Positions 18,217 through 27,036 are shown, counted from the stretch's first letter. The stretch: 64,000 bases of DNA from Ga0077527 sp964486865 (GCA_964486865.1 CAZAOZ010000002.1:110457-174456); one strand, 5' to 3'. Translations and numbers: made by a program. Notes: generated by a model from the sequence alone, not told the origin.

Positions 18217-19074
18217 ATGACCGACGCACCACCCATCGTCCTGGTGTTTGCCGCCACCGACCCGACCGGCGGCGCGGGACTGCAGGCGGACATCCTGACG
18301 CTCGCCAGCATGGGCTGTCATCCGGTGTCGGTGGTCACCGCCATCACCATTCAGGACACCATGGGCGTCGATGAAGTACAGCCCATCGACGGCGAATGGG
18401 TCGCCGATCAGGCGCGCTGCATCCTTGAAGACATGCCGGTCGCGGCCTTCAAGATCGGCGTGCTGGGCAGCCTCGAGGCCGTCGCCGCAGTGGCCGAGGT
18501 CGTATCCGATTATCCGGAAATCCCGCTGATCCTCGACCCCGTGCTGGCCTCGGGCCGCGGCGACGAACTGGCGTCCGAGGAAATGCTCGCTGCGATCCGC
18601 GAACTGCTGATCCCGCAGACCACCATCGTCACGCCGAACAGCATCGAAGCGCGGCGCCTCGCTGCCGACGACAGCGACGACGATAATGACAGCCCCGACC
18701 TCGCGGAATGCGCCCGGCGCATCCTCGCTTCGGGATGTGAATATGTGCTGATCACCGGAACGCACGAGAACACCGAAGAAGTCACCAACACGCTGTACAA
18801 CAACGAGGGCGTTGTGCGCAGCGATTCGTGGCCGCGGCTGCCCGGCAGCTATCACGGCTCCGGCTGCACGCTGGCTTCCGCGCTGGCGGCCACCATCGCC
18901 AACGGCGTCGATATGCAGGAAGCCGTCCGCGACGCGCAGGAATACACCTGGCAATCGCTGAAGCTCGCGTTCCGGCCGGGCATGGGCCAGTACATTCCGG
19001 ACCGGCTGTTCTGGGCCCGCGACGAGGATGCCGCGCCCGGCGCGACCGAAGGCGACGGCGAACCACAGCCGTGA
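18217..19074 (+). CDS. thiD: Hydroxymethylpyrimidine/phosphomethylpyrimidine kinase
   Basis: 285 aa ribokinase-fold enzyme that phosphorylates HMP and HMP-P in thiamine synthesis. It has FAATDPTGGAGLQADI near the N-terminus, a central IKIGVLGS-like strand, and the anion-hole/catalytic GSGCTLASALA. Residues ~148-156 form an unusual acidic insertion (DDSDDDND). The start at MTDAPPIV matches the family, and the frame upstream of it has no similarity. The stop overlaps the GTG start of thiE (GTGA), so the two are translationally coupled. Confidence 0.95.
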   Translation: MTDAPPIVLVFAATDPTGGAGLQADILTLASMGCHPVSVVTAITIQDTMGVDEVQPIDGEWVADQARCILEDMPVAAFKIGVLGSLEAVAAVAEVVSDYPEIPLILDPVLASGRGDELASEEMLAAIRELLIPQTTIVTPNSIEARRLAADDSDDDNDSPDLAECARRILASGCEYVLITGTHENTEEVTNTLYNNEGVVRSDSWPRLPGSYHGSGCTLASALAATIANGVDMQEAVRDAQEYTWQSLKLAFRPGMGQYIPDRLFWARDEDAAPGATEGDGEPQP

Positions 19075-19700
19075 AAGCGCGGATCGCCGGTCTTTACGCG
19101 ATCACCCCCGATCTCGCCGACAGCGCCGATTTGCGGCGGCGGGTGCAGGCCGCATTGCGCGGCGGCGCGCAGGTCATCCAGTATCGCAACAAGACCGCAG
19201 CGCCGGCATTGCGCGCGGAGCAGGCACGCATGCTGCAAATCCTCTGCGCCGAATTCAACGTGCCGCTGATCATCAATGACCATGCGGCGCTGGCCGCGGA
19301 GACCGGCGCCGCCGGCCTGCACCTGGGCGGGGACGACGGCGACATCGCCGCGGCGCGGGCACAACTCGATCCGGACAAATTGCTGGGCGCTTCCTGTTAC
19401 GACCGCATCGAACTGGCGCAAGCGGCGATTGCCGCGGGCGCCGACCACATCGCCTTCGGCAGCTTTTTCCCGTCCACCGTCAAACCGGGGGCGGTGCGCC
19501 CGCCGCTCGATCTGCTGACCCGCGCCAAGGCCCGCTACGGGGTGCCGGTGGTCGCCATCGGCGGCATCACCCTGGACAACGCGCCGCAACTGATCGCCGC
19601 CGGCGCCGATGCCATCGCCGTCATTTCCGCGGTATTCTCGGCACCCGATGTGGAAAAAGCGGCGCGCGCCTTTCAATCGTTGTTCAAAAAGTCCTCATGA
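19071..19700 (+). CDS. thiE: Thiamine-phosphate synthase
   Basis: 209 aa TIM-barrel enzyme that couples HMP-PP with the thiazole phosphate to make thiamine phosphate. Signature strands are LYAITPD, VIQYRNK, LIINDHAALAAETGAAGLHLG, GASCYD, FGSFFPSTVKPGA and VVAIGGITLDN. The GTG start overlaps the thiD stop, and the end overlaps the hemL start in an ATGA, making a tightly coupled thiD-thiE-hemL set. Length is typical (~210). Confidence 0.95.
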   Translation: MKARIAGLYAITPDLADSADLRRRVQAALRGGAQVIQYRNKTAAPALRAEQARMLQILCAEFNVPLIINDHAALAAETGAAGLHLGGDDGDIAAARAQLDPDKLLGASCYDRIELAQAAIAAGADHIAFGSFFPSTVKPGAVRPPLDLLTRAKARYGVPVVAIGGITLDNAPQLIAAGADAIAVISAVFSAPDVEKAARAFQSLFKKSS

Positions 19701-20974
19701 AAAAAAGCCAGAAACTGTTCAGCCACGCCCAGCTGGTCATCCCCGGCGGCGTCAACTCCCCCGTACGCGCATTCAAATCCGTAGGCGGCACGCCGCTGTT
19801 TTTCCAGCGCGGCAAGGGCGCGCTGGTGTGGGATGCCGACGGCAACAGCTATATTGATTACGTCGGCTCGTGGGGTCCGCTGATCTGCGGCCACGCGCAT
19901 CCCGACGTCATCAAGGCCGTGCAGCAGGCCGCGGAACGCGGCCTGTCCTTCGGCGCGCCGACCGAGGCCGAAGTCGAAATGGCCGATGTGTTGCGCAAGC
20001 TGGTGCCGTCGCTGGAACAGGTGCGGCTGGTCAGTTCCGGCACCGAAGCGACGATGAGCGCAATCCGGCTCGCCCGCGGTTTCACCGGGCGCAGCAAAAT
20101 CATCAAGTTTGAAGGCTGCTACCACGGCCATGCCGACGCGCTGCTGGTCAAGGCCGGCTCCGGCGCGCTGACCTTCGGCCAGCCGTCTTCCGCCGGCGTG
20201 CCGCCGGAAACGGCGGCGCATACGCTGGTACTCGACTACAACAGCGAGGCGGCGCTGGAAACAACTTTTGCCCGCGAAGGCGCCGGAATTGCCGCGGTCA
20301 TCGTCGAGCCCGTCGCCGGCAACATGAACCTGGTCGCGCCGCGGCCGGGTTTCCTGGAATTGCTGCGCAAGCTGTGCACGCAGCATGGCGCCGTGCTGAT
20401 TTTCGACGAAGTGATGACCGGCTTCCGCGTCGCGCTGGGCGGCGCGCAGGCGCTGTACGGCATCAAGCCCGACCTGACGACGCTGGGCAAAGTCATCGGC
20501 GGCGGCATGCCGGTGGGCGCCTTCGGCGGCCGCCGCGACATCATGCAATGCCTGGCGCCGGTGGGTCCGGTGTATCAGGCCGGCACGCTGTCGGGCAACC
20601 CGGTGGCCGTAGCCGCCGGACTGGCCACGCTGAAACTGATCCAGGCGCCGGGGTTCTATGACAAGCTCGGCGCGGCGGCACATCAGCTCTGCAGCGGACT
20701 GGCCGCCGCCGCGCAGGCGCACCGCATCCCGTTTTCGGCGCGCAGCATCGGCGGCATGTTCGGCATTTATTTCCGCGACGCGCCGCCGCTGTCCTACGCC
20801 GAAGTCATGCAATGCGACAAGGAGGCATTCAACCGCTTTTTTCACGCCATGCTCGCCGAAGGTGTGTATCTGGCGCCGTCGGCCTACGAGGCGGGCTTTG
20901 TTTCGTCAGCCCACGGCCCGGCCGAAATCGACAAAACCATCAAAGCCGCAGCCAGAATATTTGCTGCGTTTTGA
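19697..20974 (+). CDS. hemL: Glutamate-1-semialdehyde 2,1-aminomutase
   Basis: 425 aa PLP enzyme making 5-aminolevulinate in the C5 haem pathway. PLP-binding Lys is K265 in TTLGKVIGGGMPVGAFGG. Other marks are VIPGGVNSPVRAF, SSGTEATMSAIRLARG, YHGHADALL and FDEVMTGFR. Start overlaps thiE by 4 bp. The hemL-thiD/thiE neighbourhood is common in betaproteobacteria. With hemF at the window start this gives two haem genes, not clustered with each other. Confidence 0.97.
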   Translation: MKKSQKLFSHAQLVIPGGVNSPVRAFKSVGGTPLFFQRGKGALVWDADGNSYIDYVGSWGPLICGHAHPDVIKAVQQAAERGLSFGAPTEAEVEMADVLRKLVPSLEQVRLVSSGTEATMSAIRLARGFTGRSKIIKFEGCYHGHADALLVKAGSGALTFGQPSSAGVPPETAAHTLVLDYNSEAALETTFAREGAGIAAVIVEPVAGNMNLVAPRPGFLELLRKLCTQHGAVLIFDEVMTGFRVALGGAQALYGIKPDLTTLGKVIGGGMPVGAFGGRRDIMQCLAPVGPVYQAGTLSGNPVAVAAGLATLKLIQAPGFYDKLGAAAHQLCSGLAAAAQAHRIPFSARSIGGMFGIYFRDAPPLSYAEVMQCDKEAFNRFFHAMLAEGVYLAPSAYEAGFVSSAHGPAEIDKTIKAAARIFAAF

Positions 20975-21013
20975 GGGGCGTCATAACAAAACATGAATTA
21001 AAACAACGGCTTA

Positions 21014-21019
21014 TATAAT
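21014..21019 (+). promoter_or_regulatory. Consensus -10 box before the RluF-like gene
   Basis: A perfect TATAAT lies 17 bp upstream of the start codon at 21036, in an AT-rich stretch after hemL. No good -35 hexamer is seen 16-18 bp further upstream. If used, transcription would start about 10 nt before the ATG. No Shine-Dalgarno sequence is visible, so translation could begin from a very short leader. Confidence 0.4.
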
Positions 21020-21035
21020 TTCACTTTGCTGCACA

Positions 21036-21803
21036 ATGTCATCCGCGCCCCCTCCACCTGATCCCGCCACGGCGGGGAAAATCCGCCTGTCCAAGCTGAT
21101 GTCGGAGCAGGGTTTGTGCTCGAGGCGCGAAGCCGATGTCTATATTGAACGCGGCTGGGTGCTGGTCGATGATGTGCCGGTCACCGAACTCGGCACCCGC
21201 ATCTGGCCGACGCAGAAAATCACGCTGACCGCCGCCGCGAAAAAACAGCAGCAGGCGCGGGTCACCATTCTGATCCACAAACCGATCGGCTTTGTATCGG
21301 GCCAGGCTGAAGACAACCACCGCCCGGCCGTCACGCTGGTCACCGCCCAGACCCAGTACCGCAGCGAGCGCGATGCGCCGCGCTTCGATCCGCGCCACTT
21401 GATCGGCCTGGCGCCCGCCGGACGGCTCGACATCGATTCCACCGGCCTGCTGGTGCTGACCCAGGACGGCCGTATCGCCAAACAATTGATCGGCGAAAAC
21501 TCGCGGGTGGAAAAAGAATATCTGGTGCGCGTCACCGGCACGCTGTCGAAAGAAAATCTCGCGTTGCTCAATCACGGCCTCTCGCTGGACGGTGAAGCCC
21601 TGCGGCCCGCCGAGGTGTCATGGCAGAACGAGGACCAACTGCGCTTTGTGCTGCGGCAGGGCAAAAAGCGCCAGATCCGCCGCATGTGCGAACTGGTCGG
21701 GCTGACCGTCACCGGTCTGAAACGCGTGCGCATCGGCAATGTCATGCTCGGCAACCTGCCCGTCGGGCTGTGGCGCTACCTGCGCGAGGACGAGCAGTTC
21801 TGA
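21036..21803 (+). CDS. RluF/RsuA-family rRNA pseudouridine synthase
   Basis: 255 aa. An S4 RNA-binding domain (RLSKLMSEQGLCSRREADVYIERGWV, ~17-45) precedes the catalytic domain with GRLDIDSTGLLVLTQDG, where D132 is the expected catalytic Asp, and the C-terminal KKRQIRRMCELVG motif. The pattern fits RluF (23S U2604) better than RsuA or RluB, because of the short N-terminus and the HRPAVTLVTAQ region, but the exact target is inferred. Cytoplasmic. It is followed by the first copy of the CACAGAG repeat family. Confidence 0.88.
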   Translation: MSSAPPPPDPATAGKIRLSKLMSEQGLCSRREADVYIERGWVLVDDVPVTELGTRIWPTQKITLTAAAKKQQQARVTILIHKPIGFVSGQAEDNHRPAVTLVTAQTQYRSERDAPRFDPRHLIGLAPAGRLDIDSTGLLVLTQDGRIAKQLIGENSRVEKEYLVRVTGTLSKENLALLNHGLSLDGEALRPAEVSWQNEDQLRFVLRQGKKRQIRRMCELVGLTVTGLKRVRIGNVMLGNLPVGLWRYLREDEQF

Positions 21804-21813
21804 ACAAAAAGCT

Positions 21814-21960
21814 ATTAGCCACAGAGAACACAGAGTTCACAGAGAAAAAGCAAGAACATGGGGCATTTCCACATCCCACCAATCTGGTGAGGGTAGCGTG
21901 AGGATTCGACTCCTTGAATCTCTCGGTGTTCTCTGTGACCTCTGTGACCTCTGTGGCCGA
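21814..21960. repeat. CACAGAG palindromic element, copy 1
   Basis: The left arm (21818-21846) has three 9-bp units of the form CACAGAGNN. The right arm (~21930-21958) has three units of the complement (CTCTGTGNN), ending in a GGCC. About 85 bp of unrelated sequence lies between them. The whole element fills the gap between two converging genes. No transposase or coding frame is present. Confidence 0.9.
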
Positions 21961-21994
21961 ATTGCCGTTTTAAGGCTGAAACCGCCGCCCTGGA

Positions 21995-22840
21995 TCAACC
22001 GGGGCGCGCGGCGGGCCGGGTGCCCGGTTTTGCCGGCGTACGCGCAGTGCCGCCGCGTTTGACGGCGGATGCCGCCACTGCGGTCGGGCGATCATCAGTG
22101 ACCAGCGCGCTGACGCGAGCCAGTTCCTCGCGCAACGCCGCGGGACCGCCCAGCAGGTCGATGCGCCGCTGGCGTGCTGCGGGATCGCGCAGCGCATGCA
22201 GGCCGGTCAGATACAGCAGCAAATCGTCCGTGGAGTGGTTTTCCTCGTCGCCGACACGCGGGAAATCCCGCGGGAAATCGGCATACATCCGCGTCTTGCC
22301 CGGATACAGCACCTGCGCCACAAAACCAAAACAACTGACGCAGACCTCGGCCGTCACGCCGTTCAACGGACAATAAGGCGTGGCATTGTCGATCCACGGC
22401 TTGATGCGCCGCTGCAGACCGCCTTGCAGACGGCTGACCGCGGTGGCAGTGCGATACGGCCGCAACCCGTATTGATGTTCGACGATAAAGTGCCGGCCGT
22501 TGGCGTCGTACACGCCTTCCTTGATAAACGGCGCGACCGTGACGCCCACGCCGGGAAACGACCAGGCAATGCGCCGGTCGGCCAGTTCAATGCCGACCTG
22601 GATTTCCTGTTCGCCATCCGGCGCGGTGATGATCCAGAAATGCACATAACCGGCCTGCCCCGCGCCGGTTGATGTCACCACCGCCGGTGCGGTCCGGGCA
22701 ATGGTTTTTGCCGCCGGCGGCGCCGCGCGGGTGGCCGTGGCAAGCCCGCCGGGGCTGTACGCCTGCGCATTGCCGGCCAGCGCCAGCGCGACGCACAGGC
22801 TCACGAAAGGGATCACAGCATGGATGATTGGTCGGGACAT
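21995..22840 (-). CDS. Secreted protein of unknown function
   Basis: 281 aa; the family is not recognised. The start at MSRPIIHAVIPF gives a clear signal peptide (VSLCVALALAGNAQA). Residues ~60-140 look like a beta-rich domain (WIITAPDGEQEIQVGIEL). Then come conserved-looking Cys residues (ATPYC, EVCVSC), with C-F-G-F-V faintly like the nucleophile region of NlpC/P60 peptidases, and a downstream His in ENHSTDD. The C-terminal ~35 residues are basic, Ala/Thr/Pro-rich and probably disordered. A periplasmic cell-wall role is only a guess. The frame extends upstream, but without a signal sequence. Confidence 0.8.
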   Translation of the reverse strand: MSRPIIHAVIPFVSLCVALALAGNAQAYSPGGLATATRAAPPAAKTIARTAPAVVTSTGAGQAGYVHFWIITAPDGEQEIQVGIELADRRIAWSFPGVGVTVAPFIKEGVYDANGRHFIVEHQYGLRPYRTATAVSRLQGGLQRRIKPWIDNATPYCPLNGVTAEVCVSCFGFVAQVLYPGKTRMYADFPRDFPRVGDEENHSTDDLLLYLTGLHALRDPAARQRRIDLLGGPAALREELARVSALVTDDRPTAVAASAVKRGGTARTPAKPGTRPAARPG

Positions 22841-22924
22841 GTCGGGTTGGGCCGCCGCCGGCGCCAGAAGTTCAGGCCGCCGCACGAATGCCGGCAGCAT
22901 GTTGCCACAAAAACCCGTCGCTTA

Positions 22925-23602
22925 TCAGCGACGCCTGACCAGCGCCGGCAATGCCGCCACGCTGTCCAGCAGATGGGTGTGCGGCAGCGGCTGCATCTGG
23001 TCGCGGCCGTGGGCGCCGGACAACACGCCGATGTTCAGCGCGACGCCGGCGTTGTGCCCCGCCTGCAGGTCGAGCACGGTGTCCCCGGCATTGGCCACGC
23101 GACGCACATCGACGACGCCGGTCGCCTCCATGCAGCGGAAAATCATGTACGGCGCCGGCCGCCCCTGCGCCACCTCGTCGCCGCAGACCACCGCATCCAC
23201 CACGCCATCGCGCCAGCGCAATGCGTCGAGCAGCAGGCTGGTCGTGTCGCGGTCGAAGCCGGTATTCAGCGCGACACGGATGCCCGCGCCGCGCAGTTCA
23301 TCGATCGCCGCGCGCGCGCCGGAAATAGGCTCGACGGTGCCGTCGAATGCGCGCGCCAGGTGTTCAACGAAAGTCGCATACACCTGTCCGGCACGCGCCG
23401 CACGGTCCGCGGATTCAGGCAGCAGATTCAGAATCGCCAGACGTTTGGACGCGCCGCGCAGGCTGTTGATCGCCTGCGGCGTCACCGCCACGCCGTGCGC
23501 CGCCAGCGCCGAAGTGAATGCCTGCGGCACCTGACCGGCATCGCGCACCGTGGTGCCGGCCATGTCGAGCACGACCAGCGCGATGGGTTCCACTTGATTC
23601 AT
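22925..23602 (-). CDS. HAD-superfamily phosphonatase-like hydrolase
   Basis: 225 aa. Motif I is VVLDMAGTTVRD (nucleophile Asp with the phosphonatase-type A-G), motif II NTGFDRD, and motif IV NAGDTVLDLQAG; the GRPAPYMIF segment sits where the HAD Lys/Arg occurs. These resemble the PhnX-like group, which hydrolyses phosphonates or small phosphates. There is no phn gene around, so the substrate is open. The ATG overlaps the stop of the VOC-family gene (ATGA), which suggests the two proteins work together. Confidence 0.88.
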   Translation of the reverse strand: MNQVEPIALVVLDMAGTTVRDAGQVPQAFTSALAAHGVAVTPQAINSLRGASKRLAILNLLPESADRAARAGQVYATFVEHLARAFDGTVEPISGARAAIDELRGAGIRVALNTGFDRDTTSLLLDALRWRDGVVDAVVCGDEVAQGRPAPYMIFRCMEATGVVDVRRVANAGDTVLDLQAGHNAGVALNIGVLSGAHGRDQMQPLPHTHLLDSVAALPALVRRR

Positions 23603-24003
23603 TTCACGTACTCCGCCACTTCCACCAGGTTCCCGTCGGGATCGCGGAAATAAACCGACCGCAGCGCCCCCAGCGCGCCGCGCCGCTCGACCGGGCCGGT
23701 TTCGATCGCGATTTTTTCCGCGCGCAGATGCGTTACCACGTCGTCCAGCGGCGCCGCGACGATCAGGCAAAAATCGCCGGCGCCGAATGTCGGCGCGGCG
23801 GCCTTGGTCGGCGTCTCCGTGGCGCGATCCTGCAGGTTGATTTTTTGATTGCCGAACAGCAGCGCGTAGCGCGGCTGGCCTTCCGGCCCGCGGAAAAACT
23901 CACGCTCCATGCCGAGCGCGCGTTCGTAAAACCGCGTCGTCGCTTCGATGTCGCGCACCGTCAGCACCAGGTGGTCGATGCGGTCTATCAGTTTGGGAGA
24001 CAT
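23599..24003 (-). CDS. VOC-family (glyoxalase/bleomycin resistance fold) protein
   Basis: 134 aa with two VOC half-domains: IDHLVLTVRDIEATTRFYERALGMERE and, near the C-terminus, VYFRDPDGNLVEVAEY. Metal ligands would be His near the N-terminus (DHLVL) and Glu near the C-terminus (NLVEV), as in dioxygenase, isomerase or thiol-transfer members of this fold. Start at MSPKLID is preferred over an ATG six codons upstream. It overlaps the phosphonatase-like gene and follows the small membrane protein gene by 18 bp. Function is not determined by sequence. Confidence 0.9.
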   Translation of the reverse strand: MSPKLIDRIDHLVLTVRDIEATTRFYERALGMEREFFRGPEGQPRYALLFGNQKINLQDRATETPTKAAAPTFGAGDFCLIVAAPLDDVVTHLRAEKIAIETGPVERRGALGALRSVYFRDPDGNLVEVAEYVK

Positions 24004-24021
24004 GGCGGGTGATTCACGCAA

Positions 24022-24372
24022 TCAAAGAAGGTCAATGCCGAACCGCCGCAGCGCAAAGGCAAACAGCCCGAAGCACACCACCGTCAATAGTACGCACGCC
24101 GCCAGGGTCGGCCAGAAACCGATCCGCGGCAGCAGCGCCGGAAACACCAGGAACATCGGCAGCGTCGGGATCACGTACCAGAAGGTGTACCAGGCGTGAT
24201 TGGCAATCTTGTCCTGCGGCTGATTCTCGACATACAGCCAGATCAGCGCCAGCACCGTCACCATCGGCAGCGCGGCGACAAAACCGCCGAGCTTGTCGCT
24301 GCGCTTGGCCAGCTCCGAGACCAGCACGACCACCCCTGCGGTCAGCAAATACTTGGTAATGATCCAGACCAT
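24022..24372 (-). CDS. DUF3147-type inner-membrane protein
   Basis: 116 aa with about four hydrophobic segments: IITKYLLTAGVVVLVSEL, FVAALPMVTVLALIWLYV, a segment around FWYVIPTLPMFLVFP, and AACVLLTVVCFGLFAFAL. The pattern and the LAKRSDKLGGFVAALP loop match the DUF3147 family of small, uncharacterised membrane proteins. Start is at MVWIITKYL; a longer upstream frame is Gly/Ser-rich and unlikely. It lies between the VOC gene and the glycosyltransferase gene on the same strand. Confidence 0.85.
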   Translation of the reverse strand: MVWIITKYLLTAGVVVLVSELAKRSDKLGGFVAALPMVTVLALIWLYVENQPQDKIANHAWYTFWYVIPTLPMFLVFPALLPRIGFWPTLAACVLLTVVCFGLFAFALRRFGIDLL

Positions 24373-24407
24373 GCAACCTCCGCTCGCGCCGGATGCGGCG
24401 CATCCCA

Positions 24408-25706
24408 TCAGCCGATTTTACAGGCAGCCGCCGCACACGCGATCAGTTCCTCCGCCGCGCATGCCGCGCCATCGACCGGCTGCAAAGTTTCTGCAACGGC
24501 ACGTGCGGCATCGGCGTAACCCGTCCCCGCAAACAACGCAGTGAGTTCCGCGGCCAGCCGCTGTGCATTTACTTTACGGAACGGCAGCACCCGCGCCAGG
24601 CCCAGCGCCTGTGCGCGGCGCGCATTGTCCGGCTGGTCGAACGCCACCGGCACGATCAACTGCGGACGGCCCGCGCGCAGCGCCTGCGCCAGCGTGCCGA
24701 TACCCCCCTGATGGACGACGGCCGCGGCACGCGGGAACACCTGCGAGTACGGCACATAGGGAAAGGCGCGCACGCCCTCCGGCAAATCCCGCGGCAATTC
24801 CGGCCCGGTGACCAGCAGCGCACGCCGGCCGAGTTGTTGCGCGGCAGCCGCCGCGTGGCTCCAGAAATCCCCCGCAATCCATACCGCCGACGAGCCCAGC
24901 GCAAACACGATGGGCGGCTCCCCCGCGTCAAGAAAACGCGCCACAGCCTCGGGCATGCAGGCCTCCGGCGCGGCGCCGTCGAAAACCGGACTGCCGCACA
25001 CCCGCGTGTTGGGCGGCCAGTCCGGCTGCGGTTGCGCCAGCGGCGCGTCGAACAACGCGAGGTTGAGCAATGGCGAAAACTGGCCTTCGAACATCGCCAG
25101 GCGGTCGTCTGGCGGCAGGCCAAGTTCAGCGCGAAATGTCCGCAGCGGCGCCTCCCAATGCCGCACGCTGCGCTTGATCAGTCCGAACAGCGCCCCGTAG
25201 GCACCGGGGCCGAGCAGGCGCAGATGCCGCAGCCACGGCGCGCCGTCAATCACCGGTGGATCATGAGCGGACATCAGGCTCAGCGGCGCCAACACCGTCG
25301 ATACCCATGGCAGGTTCCGGCGCTGCGCCAGCAACGGCAGCGTCACCGTCAGCGGATGCGAGACCAGCATATCGGCGCCCGCTGCCGCGCGCTCCAGCCC
25401 GTCATAGGCTGAACGCAAATGCGGCATCACCAACTCGCGCATCAGGAATTCCGGGCCGCGGTGGCCGTCGAACAATCTGACCATCAACGCCCGGTAATCG
25501 CCGAAGCTCGCCATGGTCGGGCCGACCGCCGCAAACTCCACGCCGGCGCTCTCAACGAGAGCTCGATAATCCTCCGCACTGGCGATCACCGCCTGCTGGC
25601 CGCGCGCGACCAGCGCCCGCGCCACGGCGATGTACGGATGCAGATCGCCCAGTGAACCCGTGGTTGCGAACAGAAACCGGAATTGCCTGGCGCGATCAGC
25701 GGTCAT
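24408..25706 (-). CDS. GT1-family (UGT-like) glycosyltransferase
   Basis: 432 aa GT-B fold enzyme of the family that glycosylates macrolides, sterols and other small lipophilic molecules. The N-terminal half starts with FLFATTGSLGDLHPYIAVARAL. The C-terminal half has the nucleotide-sugar motif VVHQGGIGTLAQALRAGRPQ followed by PVAFDQPDNA. There is no signal peptide. It is an isolated gene with no polyketide or sterol genes nearby, so the acceptor is unknown. Confidence 0.92.
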   Translation of the reverse strand: MTADRARQFRFLFATTGSLGDLHPYIAVARALVARGQQAVIASAEDYRALVESAGVEFAAVGPTMASFGDYRALMVRLFDGHRGPEFLMRELVMPHLRSAYDGLERAAAGADMLVSHPLTVTLPLLAQRRNLPWVSTVLAPLSLMSAHDPPVIDGAPWLRHLRLLGPGAYGALFGLIKRSVRHWEAPLRTFRAELGLPPDDRLAMFEGQFSPLLNLALFDAPLAQPQPDWPPNTRVCGSPVFDGAAPEACMPEAVARFLDAGEPPIVFALGSSAVWIAGDFWSHAAAAAQQLGRRALLVTGPELPRDLPEGVRAFPYVPYSQVFPRAAAVVHQGGIGTLAQALRAGRPQLIVPVAFDQPDNARRAQALGLARVLPFRKVNAQRLAAELTALFAGTGYADAARAVAETLQPVDGAACAAEELIACAAAACKIG

Positions 25707-25732
25707 GCGTCGTCAGGCATGGTGCAGCAGGG

Positions 25733-25876
25733 CTACTTCCCGCGCCGCAGCGAAGATTTCAGCAACGCTTCCAGCTCCTGTTTCCAGAACACCGCCCGCC
25801 CCGTGGTGCCGTGCCCGACTCTTTGATCGCTGCCCAGAATCAGCAGCACACTACGGATAAGCACGTTGGGTCGCAT
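25733..25876 (-). CDS. Possible small basic protein (47 aa)
   Basis: A 47-codon frame preceded by a strong Shine-Dalgarno (GGAGG, 7 nt before the ATG). The predicted protein begins MRPNVLIRSVLLILGS, with a short hydrophobic stretch, and ends in a basic amphipathic segment (KSSLRRGK). No family is recognised. It fills part of the 291-bp gap between the glycosyltransferase and Sua5-type genes. The good ribosome-binding site is the only real evidence; nothing else is seen in the rest of the gap. Confidence 0.4.
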   Translation of the reverse strand: MRPNVLIRSVLLILGSDQRVGHGTTGRAVFWKQELEALLKSSLRRGK

Positions 25877-25997
25877 CACATCGCCTCCGGGGTGAACTGC
25901 GTTATTTGGATGAGTCTGCCTGAATTGTTGGCGAACACCCATGAAAATAATGGTGGCTCCGGCTTTGATGCTGTTGCGTCGCGCCAGATCGCCCTGC

Positions 25998-26978
25998 TCA
26001 GTCCAACTCCTCGCCCGACCCCGCCGCCGCCCGGTTCAACCGATCCCGAATCGCATACCACTCAGCCATCTCCGGCGGCTGCTCGACTAGAATCGCGTCG
26101 CAGCCGGCATGGTCGAGTTCGCGCAGGTTGGCGTAGAGATCATGCGCATAACCTGTGGCATCCGCGGGCGCGGCAAGCCACACCAGTCCATCGATCACCG
26201 GCCGCAGCGTAGTGCGCGCCAGCACCGCGACGCGTTTGCCCTGGCGCGTCAGGCTGTGCGCGAGTTCATTGGTGAGATCGCCTTCCATCAGCAGCAGCGG
26301 CGTTTGCGGCGCGTAGTGTTTGTCCAGCGAGCCCGACACGCGCGGGGCGCCGGCATCGGGCGCGGCGAGCGGCGCGCCGAGTGCGGCCTCCAGTTGTTGC
26401 GGCGTGATCCAGCCGGGGCGCAGCAGCGTGGGCGCTGCACGCGAGCAATCGACGATGGTGGATTCGATGCCGACATCGGACGCGCCGCCGTCGAGCACGC
26501 AGGCCACGCTGTCGCCGAATTCTTCGCGCACGTGGGCTGCGGTGGTCGCCGATACGCGGCCGAAACGATTCGCCGAGGGCGCGGCGACGCCGCCGCCGAA
26601 TTCGCGCAACAACGCCTGCGCCACCGGATGCGCCGGCACGCGGATGGCGACGGTGTCCTGCCCGCCGGTCACTTCATTGGGAACGCGCGAGTGGCGTTTC
26701 AATACCAGCGTCAGCGGGCCGGGCCAGAATTGCTTTGCGAGTTTATGCGCCGCCGGCGGAATCTCGCGCGCCCAGTTGGCCAGCTGCACCGCGTCGGCGA
26801 CATGCACGATCAGCGGATGATCGGCGGGCCGGCCCTTGGCCGCGAAGATTTTGCGCACGGCAGCGGCGTTTGATGCGTCGGCGCCGAGGCCATAGACGGT
26901 CTCGGTGGGAAAGGCGACGAGTTCGCCGGCTTTGAGGACGGCTACGGCGCGGGTGATATCGGCGGCGGAAACAGTCAT
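25998..26978 (-). CDS. L-threonylcarbamoyladenylate synthase (Sua5 type)
   Basis: 326 aa. It makes threonylcarbamoyl-AMP for the t6A modification of ANN-decoding tRNAs. The N-terminal ~200 residues are the YrdC domain (FPTETVYGLGADA, KGRPADHPLIVHV, APSANRFGRVSATT). A linker then leads to a C-terminal Sua5 domain starting after the SGSLDKHYAP motif. The extra domain separates it from the short TsaC of E. coli. The final 13 residues are rich in Ala, Gly and Glu. Cytoplasmic. Confidence 0.95.
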   Translation of the reverse strand: MTVSAADITRAVAVLKAGELVAFPTETVYGLGADASNAAAVRKIFAAKGRPADHPLIVHVADAVQLANWAREIPPAAHKLAKQFWPGPLTLVLKRHSRVPNEVTGGQDTVAIRVPAHPVAQALLREFGGGVAAPSANRFGRVSATTAAHVREEFGDSVACVLDGGASDVGIESTIVDCSRAAPTLLRPGWITPQQLEAALGAPLAAPDAGAPRVSGSLDKHYAPQTPLLLMEGDLTNELAHSLTRQGKRVAVLARTTLRPVIDGLVWLAAPADATGYAHDLYANLRELDHAGCDAILVEQPPEMAEWYAIRDRLNRAAAGSGEELD

Positions 26979-27006
26979 GTTGCAAGTCTGCCGCAGAGCA
27001 ACAAAT

Positions 27007-27036
27007 AAATCAATAAAAACAATGAGTTATTGATTT
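27007..27036. other. AT-rich inverted repeat upstream of the Sua5-type gene
   Basis: Arms AAATCAATA (27007-27015) and TATTGATTT (27028-27036) are perfect complements around a 12-nt loop. It lies 30 bp upstream of the start at 26978, in one of the most AT-rich stretches of the window. It could be a regulator-binding site or part of the promoter; no function is shown. Confidence 0.35.
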
